64,000 nt of DNA. It comes from Xylanibacter ruminicola (lineage in GTDB: Bacteria; Bacteroidota; Bacteroidia; Bacteroidales; Bacteroidaceae). The stretch lies in the NCBI GenBank assembly GCA_015060625.1, contig SUYC01000007.1:1-64000 (forward strand), given 5' to 3'. A program made the position numbers and the translations under genes. Shown piece by piece: positions 58,732 through 64,000 of the stretch (its first letter is position 1; each line of letters opens with the position of its first letter). Under the pieces are notes generated by a model. The model saw nothing but the letters and a program-made list of their open reading frames with translations. It was not told the DNA's origin and did no database searches.

Positions 58732-60270
58732 ATGTTCGAAAACCAACCAAAAGGATTATTCGCGTTGGCTTTGGCCAACACAGGTGAGCGCTTCGGTTAC
58801 TACACCATGCTTGCCGTTTTCGCATTGTTTTTAAGAGCTAACTACGGATTGTCGCCAGCTATGGCAGGCACTATCTACAGTTCGTTTTTGATGCTGGTTT
58901 ACTTCCTGCCACTTATTGGTGGTATTATGGCCGATAAGTTTGGATTCGGTCGTATGGTTACTACTGGCATTATCATTATGTTTGCCGGCTATCTGCTGCT
59001 GTCGGTGCCTCTCGGTGGCGACACGTTGGCATTGGTAGTCATGTTGGCTGCTCTGCTACTCATTGGTCTGGGTACAGGTTTGTTTAAAGGTAACCTCCAG
59101 GTAATGGTGGGCGACCTCTATAACGATCCGCAGTACAAGGCTAAGCGTGATGCCGGTTTCTCTATCTTCTACATGGCTATCAATATTGGTGCCTTGTTTG
59201 CTCCTACAGCCGCCATCCGTATCAAGGAGTATGCCGAGAATGTTATGGGTTATTCATCAAACGATGCCTACCACTTCTCGTTTGCTGTGGCTTGTGCTTC
59301 GCTGGTTCTCTCGATAGCCATCTATTACATGTTCCGTTCAACCTTCCGTCATGTGGAAGGTGCCGACAAGAAGAATGCTGCTAAGGCCGATGCTGCTGCC
59401 AGCACAGAGCCTGAACTTACAAAAGAGGAAACCAAGCAACGTATCGTGGCACTGTGCCTTGTGTTCGCCGTGGTTATCTTCTTCTGGATGGCATTCCACC
59501 AGAACGGATTGTCGCTGACTTATTTTGCCGATGAGTTTACTGCTCAGAGTGCTCAGGGACTGCAGGCCATGTGCTTTAATGTGTGGAACTTGGTAGCAGT
59601 CATATTCATCGTTTATGCATCGTTCTCGTTGGTACAGTCGAAGACGCCAAAGGGTAAGGGCATCTCGGCACTTATTATTGTTGCTGCTCTGGCTCTGCTC
59701 TTTGTACAGTACGATGCAGATGGAAGTGTGACTGTTTCGGCACCTATCTTCCAGCAGTTCAACCCCTTCTATGTAGTAGCGCTCACACCTGTTTCGATGG
59801 CTATCTTCGGTTCATTGGCCGCTAAGGGCAAAGAGCCATCGGCTCCTCGTAAGATTGCCTATGGTATGATTGTGGCTGCTATCGCTTATGCGCTGATGGC
59901 TTTCGCATCATTCGGATTGCCCATGCCTCAGACCGAGATGGGGGCCGATGGAAACCCAGTAGCTGTTCATGTAGCCGATGTGACACCCAACCTGCTGATT
60001 ATGGTTTATCTGGTGTTGACATTCGGTGAGCTGCTGCTCAGTCCTATGGGTATCTCGTTCGTATCAAAGGTAGCGCCTCCAAAGTACAAGGGCATGATGA
60101 TGGGTGGTTGGTTTGTAGCCACCGCTATTGGTAATCAGCTCGTTGTGGTAGGCGGATTGCTGTGGGGTGCTGTACCCCTCTGGATTTGCTGGAGTGTATT
60201 CTTGGGCGTTTGTTTAGTAGCAGCTGTGTTTATGTTTGCTATGATGAAGCGTCTCGAAAAGGTTTGCTAA
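58732..60270 (+). CDS. POT/PTR2-family proton-dependent peptide transporter
   Basis: A 512-residue inner-membrane transporter with about 12-14 segments. Family motifs: NTGERFGYYTML in TM1, GLFKGNLQVMVGDLY, the PTR2 signature FSIFYMAINIGALF, and FGELLLSPMGISFVSK. It imports di- and tripeptides with protons. The first acidic residue of the ExxER motif in TM1 is Asn here (NTGER), which in studied members matters for proton coupling; this may be usual in Bacteroidota members. An Ala-rich cytoplasmic loop lies near 215-235. The antiporter gene begins on the base after the stop. Confidence 0.92.
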   Translation: MFENQPKGLFALALANTGERFGYYTMLAVFALFLRANYGLSPAMAGTIYSSFLMLVYFLPLIGGIMADKFGFGRMVTTGIIIMFAGYLLLSVPLGGDTLALVVMLAALLLIGLGTGLFKGNLQVMVGDLYNDPQYKAKRDAGFSIFYMAINIGALFAPTAAIRIKEYAENVMGYSSNDAYHFSFAVACASLVLSIAIYYMFRSTFRHVEGADKKNAAKADAAASTEPELTKEETKQRIVALCLVFAVVIFFWMAFHQNGLSLTYFADEFTAQSAQGLQAMCFNVWNLVAVIFIVYASFSLVQSKTPKGKGISALIIVAALALLFVQYDADGSVTVSAPIFQQFNPFYVVALTPVSMAIFGSLAAKGKEPSAPRKIAYGMIVAAIAYALMAFASFGLPMPQTEMGADGNPVAVHVADVTPNLLIMVYLVLTFGELLLSPMGISFVSKVAPPKYKGMMMGGWFVATAIGNQLVVVGGLLWGAVPLWICWSVFLGVCLVAAVFMFAMMKRLEKVC

Positions 60271-61668
60271 ATGATTTCATTCATCCCATTCATAGTACTG
60301 ATAGTACTCATTACCTGTTGCGTTGCCGTATTTGGCAACGCAACTTTAGATGGTGCCAGTCAGGTGTCGTTATTGGCGGCATCGGCAGTGAGTGTGTTAA
60401 TAGGCCATTTCTCCAAACGGCTGGAATGGGAAAATCTTGAAAAAGAGATAACGGATAAGATAGCTAGTTGTACACCGGCTATCATTATCCTGTTGTTAAT
60501 CGGAGCCATCGGTGGAACCTGGATGGTTTCGGGCATTGTGCCTACAATGATCTACTATGGCATGCAGATTATCCGGCCCGAGGTGTTCTTGGTGAGCAGT
60601 AGTGTGCTCTGTGCGCTTGTGAGTTTGATGATAGGCTCGTCGTGGACGACTGTCGCCACTATCGGGGTGGCGCTGATGGGTATTGGCAAGGCGCATGGCT
60701 TTGATGATGGTTGGATTGCTGGTTCTATCATTACCGGTGCTTACTTCGGTGATAAACTCTCGCCTTTGAGCGATACGACAGTGCTGGCGTCCAGCGTATC
60801 GGGTACGCCATTGTTTACCCATATCCGCTATATGCTTTACACCACGGTACCTTCGTTCTTGGTATCGCTGTCAATCTTCCTGATTGCAGGCCTGATGATG
60901 AACGTGCAAGGGCATGGCAATGTGCAGGAGTTTATGGACGGATTGCAACACACGTTTGTGATTTCGCCATGGCTACTGATTGTACCCGTGCTGACGGGTG
61001 TGATGATTGCACGCCGCTGGCCTTCGATGGTGGTGCTTTTCTTGGCGATATTGTTGGCCTGCATCGTTGGCTTGTTAGTACAACCAGAATTGGTGCGCCA
61101 GATATCGGGGCACGACGGGTTCTTGGCGTCGTATAAGGGTATGATGCAGGTATGCTATGGCAGCACGAATATAGAAACTGGTGTGCCCATGCTCAACGAT
61201 CTGGTGCAGACTAGTGGTATGGGTGGTATGATGCCAACCATCTGGCTGATTATCTGTGCCCAGACATTTGGTGGTGCGCTGACGGCTACGGGGCAATTGG
61301 CCGACCTGATGAAGTTGGTGTTGCACTGGGTGCGCGGTACAGCTTCGCTGGTAGCCTCCACTGTTGGTACCTCGTTGTTCTGTAATATCGCTATGGCCGA
61401 TCAGTATTTATCGATTATGCTGGCCAGTTCGATGTTCAAGGATGTCTATCAGAAAGGTGGCTATGAGGCTCGTCTCTTAAGTCGTAGTTGTGAGGATGGT
61501 GCAACGGTTACTTCGGTGCTGGTACCTTGGAATACCTGCGGACTCACCCAAAGTACTGTGCTTGGTGTGGCTACCCTTACCTATCTGCCTTATTGCTTCT
61601 TTAATATTCTGTCGCCTATCACCAGTATTCTGGTGGCAGGACTTGGCTGGAAAATCAAGCGTAAATGA
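60271..61668 (+). CDS. nhaC: NhaC-family Na+/H+ antiporter
   Basis: A 465-residue, about 12-segment inner-membrane protein. NhaC features: GTWMVSGIVPTMIYYGMQII, SLMIGSSWTTVATIGVALMGIG, GSIITGAYFGDKLSPLSDTTVLASS, YKGMMQVCYGSTNIETGVPMLNDLVQTSGMGGMMPT split along TM7-8, and SCEDGATVTSVLVPWNTCG. It exchanges sodium (or a related cation/metabolite) for protons. It abuts the POT gene and overlaps the next gene by 4 nt, so the three form an operon. Exchange of malate/lactate as in MleN relatives is an alternative. Confidence 0.92.
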   Translation: MISFIPFIVLIVLITCCVAVFGNATLDGASQVSLLAASAVSVLIGHFSKRLEWENLEKEITDKIASCTPAIIILLLIGAIGGTWMVSGIVPTMIYYGMQIIRPEVFLVSSSVLCALVSLMIGSSWTTVATIGVALMGIGKAHGFDDGWIAGSIITGAYFGDKLSPLSDTTVLASSVSGTPLFTHIRYMLYTTVPSFLVSLSIFLIAGLMMNVQGHGNVQEFMDGLQHTFVISPWLLIVPVLTGVMIARRWPSMVVLFLAILLACIVGLLVQPELVRQISGHDGFLASYKGMMQVCYGSTNIETGVPMLNDLVQTSGMGGMMPTIWLIICAQTFGGALTATGQLADLMKLVLHWVRGTASLVASTVGTSLFCNIAMADQYLSIMLASSMFKDVYQKGGYEARLLSRSCEDGATVTSVLVPWNTCGLTQSTVLGVATLTYLPYCFFNILSPITSILVAGLGWKIKRK

Positions 61669-62600
61669 TACTTAGTCTGTTGCTATCGGGCTTCTTAACG
61701 TTTGTAGAGTTGAACTGCGAAAACCTGTTCGACTATACGCATGATGCTGGTAAGCAGGATACAGAATTTCTACCTGATTCGGATAAACAATGGACTCCGA
61801 AGCGTTATTGGCGTAAACTGAATATGATGGCACAAGAACTGCTCTCATGTTCGGTTGAAGGGGATGGTATTCCTGATTTGATAGCATTATGTGAGGTGGA
61901 GAACGATTCGGTGATGCACGATTTCACGTGTCGCTCGTTGCTTCGAAATGCTGGTTACCAGTATTTGATGACTTCTTCGCCCGACCAGCGTGGTATTGAT
62001 GTGGCGCTGCTTTATCAGCCAGCATCGTTTGCACCTATCTGTAGCTATGCTATTCGTGTGAATCCCGTTGAAGGCATGCGCCCCACGCGAGATATTCTCT
62101 ATACTTGTGGTGAGACAGTTTCGGGCGACACACTACATGTGTTTGTGGTGCATCAACCCAGTAAATTTGGAGGTGATAAACACAGTCGGCCATTCAGACA
62201 AGCTGTGGCTGACCGACTGTGTTTGTCGCTTGATTCTATCAGAGCTATCTCACCCGATGCGAAACTGATAGTAGCTGGTGACTTTAATGATGGTGCCATT
62301 AGCCAGAGCCTGCAACAATATGAGCACCACGGTTTGGTGAATCTAACCAAGCAGGCTCGGGGTGAGAATGGTGTTCGTGGCACCTATCGCTATAAAGGTG
62401 ATTGGGAAAGCATCGATCATATCTTGGGCAGTACTTCTGTCTGTAATAAAGTGGATAGCGCTTTTATTCATGCACCTCAGTTCTTGTTAGAAGAGGATGC
62501 CAAATATGGTGGCTTTCGTGCTCGAAGAACGTATATCGGTCCTCGCTATCAAGGTGGATTTAGCGACCACCTGCCATTAGTTGTGCGATTTATTTTCTAA
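61665..62600 (+). CDS. Endonuclease/exonuclease/phosphatase-family protein
   Basis: A 311-residue EEP-fold enzyme. Mg2+ and catalytic motifs: VELNCENLFD, ALCEVEND (metal Glu), RGIDVALLY, FVVHQPSKFGG (His), VAGDFNDG (Asp/Asn), SIDHILG and FSDHLPLVV (Asp-His). The N-terminus is hydrophobic (MILSLLLSGFLTF), which suggests export or membrane anchoring. The family includes DNases and lipid or sugar phosphatases, so the substrate is unknown. It overlaps nhaC by 4 nt and its last 11 nt overlap the convergent MFS gene. Confidence 0.88.
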   Translation: MILSLLLSGFLTFVELNCENLFDYTHDAGKQDTEFLPDSDKQWTPKRYWRKLNMMAQELLSCSVEGDGIPDLIALCEVENDSVMHDFTCRSLLRNAGYQYLMTSSPDQRGIDVALLYQPASFAPICSYAIRVNPVEGMRPTRDILYTCGETVSGDTLHVFVVHQPSKFGGDKHSRPFRQAVADRLCLSLDSIRAISPDAKLIVAGDFNDGAISQSLQQYEHHGLVNLTKQARGENGVRGTYRYKGDWESIDHILGSTSVCNKVDSAFIHAPQFLLEEDAKYGGFRARRTYIGPRYQGGFSDHLPLVVRFIF

Positions 62601-63978
62601 TGTTCGGCAACTGCAAACCATAGTTCTTACGCTTGTCAACAATCAGCATTGTAACTGCTGTTATAGCTGCCCCTAATGCTGTAAAACCAAAGATAAGCAT
62701 AGAAGTGGTATAAGTTGGATCTGTTTCATTAGCTATTCCTACACACATAGGAATTACTGCACGCCCGAAATTTTGGATAAAGAAAATCATAGAGTAGGCT
62801 GTGCCTAAACACTTTAGTGGTATAATCTTGGGAACGCAAGGCCACAAGGCGGCTGGTGCCAATGAATAGCCAATGCTGAGTGTTACCATCAAAGCAATGG
62901 CGAAACCTCCACCGTCCCCTCCAAAAGAGGGAGGAATAGGCAGTGAAAAACCGAAATGAACGGCTGTAAGCATAAGTGCGCCTGTTATCACTAAGGTAAC
63001 GCCTTTGCCATAGCGATCATAAATCAAACCGAACAGGGGGGTCATCAGAATTGTGCCAAAAGGGGCTATCGACGAAAAGAAACCTGCGATATCAGGATCA
63101 ACGCCGTATTTCATCACCATCAGTTTGGTTGAGAATTTAAGGAATGGTGAAACGGCAGAATAGAACAGAACGCAGAATAATGTAATGAGCCAAAAACCTG
63201 GATTACGAAGGGTAACAAGAATATCGGAAAAATGGAATTCATCTCCAGTATGCCTAGAATCACTAGTCTTACTAGAATTACTAGTACTACTAGGCCTACT
63301 TTCATCTAACTTACGATCCATGATACAGAATACCAAAAATGCGAGCAGACCGATGCACAAGAATGCCAGTGAGATTAATAGTGGCATAGAGAGTGTGTAG
63401 TGGCGGGCGATGGGAGCAGAGATGCTAAGGGCAGCGGCTGTACCCAAACGAGCCATGGCTAACTGTATGCCCATAGCCAAGGCCAGCTCATGACCGGTAA
63501 ACCAACGTACCATTGCTTTTGAAACGCTGATGCCCGTCATCTCATAGCCTACACCGAATATCGCAAATCCTAAGGATGCCCAAACAGCCGAAGCAGGCAA
63601 CTGATAATCAAGGAATGCAATGGGCTCATTTCCAAATTCGGTAGTAACGGCATAATACTTGATAAGTGTGCCGATTGCCATCAGGCTGCAGGCTAACGTG
63701 CCCGTAAAGCGGATGCCCATCTTGTCGAGAATCAGTCCCGAGAAGAAAAGCATCAATAAAAAAACATTGATAAAACTACCTGCACCAGAGAAGAATCCAT
63801 AGTCGGCAGGTGTCCAACCCAAACCGCCTTGTTCCTTGGGCAGTTCGAGCAGGCTTTCGAGTGGTGACATGACGTCATTAACGAAATAGCCCATCATCAT
63901 GGCTGTTGCCACGATGATGAGCACTGTCCATCTCGCAAAAGGCGAGTCGTTAAGTTGTTGACGGATGACCGTTGTCAT
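62590..63978 (-). CDS. MFS transporter (OFA/NarK-like), substrate unknown
   Basis: A 462-residue, 12-segment major facilitator (VNDVMSPLESLLELP, GLILDKMGIRFTG as motif A, GIQLAMARLGTAAALSISAP, PLFGLIYDRYGKG as second motif A). The central cytoplasmic loop carries a low-complexity Ser/Thr stretch (SRPSSTSNSSKTSDSR, near 230-245) encoded by a nonamer repeat. A Gly/Pro stretch (PIPPSFGGDGGG, near 345-356) is encoded by an inverted repeat. Both look like later insertions in loops. Its promoter lies beyond the window or in the last 22 nt. Transported compound cannot be read from the sequence. Confidence 0.88.
   Translation of the reverse strand: MTTVIRQQLNDSPFARWTVLIIVATAMMMGYFVNDVMSPLESLLELPKEQGGLGWTPADYGFFSGAGSFINVFLLMLFFSGLILDKMGIRFTGTLACSLMAIGTLIKYYAVTTEFGNEPIAFLDYQLPASAVWASLGFAIFGVGYEMTGISVSKAMVRWFTGHELALAMGIQLAMARLGTAAALSISAPIARHYTLSMPLLISLAFLCIGLLAFLVFCIMDRKLDESRPSSTSNSSKTSDSRHTGDEFHFSDILVTLRNPGFWLITLFCVLFYSAVSPFLKFSTKLMVMKYGVDPDIAGFFSSIAPFGTILMTPLFGLIYDRYGKGVTLVITGALMLTAVHFGFSLPIPPSFGGDGGGFAIALMVTLSIGYSLAPAALWPCVPKIIPLKCLGTAYSMIFFIQNFGRAVIPMCVGIANETDPTYTTSMLIFGFTALGAAITAVTMLIVDKRKNYGLQLPNIRK
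62917..62934. repeat. Short inverted repeat inside the MFS gene
   Basis: CCCTCC (62917-62922) / GGGAGG (62929-62934), coding for the PPSFGGDGGG loop of the MFS protein. Confidence 0.7.
63254..63298. repeat. Nonamer tandem repeat inside the MFS gene
   Basis: Five 9-nt units on the + strand: CTAGAATCA, CTAGTCTTA, CTAGAATTA, CTAGTACTA, CTAGGCCTA. The period of 3 codons gives the Ser-rich loop. Confidence 0.92.
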
Positions 63979-64000
63979 ATATTACTTCTTCTTCACAGGA

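Overview
The window looks like a chromosome segment of a gut or rumen Bacteroidales, most likely Prevotella/Segatella or a close relative. The signs are SusC/SusD pairs, a hybrid two-component system (HTCS), GH115/GH105/GH28/DUF4450 enzymes, a gliding-type C-terminal domain, a trp operon in the order B-E-G-D-C-F-A, and repeated Bacteroidota promoter boxes (TTTG-N19-21-TAnnTTTG). No rRNA, tRNA, insertion sequence or CRISPR array was recognised.

Region 1 (1-4563) is accessory. It holds a WYL-domain regulator, two adjacent small proteins that share a G-x-Y-x-DIHDN motif, an M15 peptidase behind a structured 5' leader, and a promoter-driven pair: an OLD/AAA_15-type ATPase and a 165-residue protein with a D...ExK (PD-(D/E)XK-like) signature. 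The pair ends in its own terminator and is the best candidate here for an undescribed system, probably anti-phage or anti-plasmid.

Region 2 (4588-46240) is a large locus for rhamnogalacturonan-type pectin and rhamnose. Leftward run two SusC/SusD pairs (4588-14348), and opposite them an HTCS regulator (14523-18626). A second leftward operon encodes GH115, a DUF6250 + PcRGLX-like exo-rhamnogalacturonan lyase and a GH2 enzyme (18641-27105). Three redox genes follow: an aldo/keto reductase, a polyferredoxin and OxyR. A rightward eight-gene operon (30081-41279) then combines pectin attack (tandem SGNH esterase, GH28, DUF4450 enzyme) with intracellular rhamnose use (rhaM, rhaB, an AraA/FucI-like isomerase, a sugar MFS permease, rhaD). 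It ends at a bidirectional terminator facing a 1597-residue GH28-GH105-six-hairpin fusion enzyme. The implied flow is outer-membrane uptake, deacetylation, chain cleavage by lyase and hydrolases, then L-rhamnose to L-rhamnulose-1-P to DHAP and lactaldehyde.

Region 3 (46265-53016) is a complete trp operon read leftward. It is preceded by a promoter, a 21-codon leader peptide with three consecutive Trp codons, and a terminator/antiterminator pair: a classical attenuator. Several gene junctions in this operon consist of short degenerate repeats.

Region 4 (53162-63978) is housekeeping: uvrA overlapping a stand-alone CHU_C-type protein, a LysM/periplasmic-binding protein, an outer-membrane barrel, a POT transporter, an NhaC antiporter, an EEP-family nuclease/phosphatase and an MFS transporter.

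A cross-cutting feature is a set of degenerate tandem repeats of period 7 with unrelated unit sequences, plus repeats of period 9, about 10, and 36. They sit in gene junctions and as extra residues inside proteins (RhaB, TrpF, an outer-membrane protein, an M15 peptidase, an MFS transporter).
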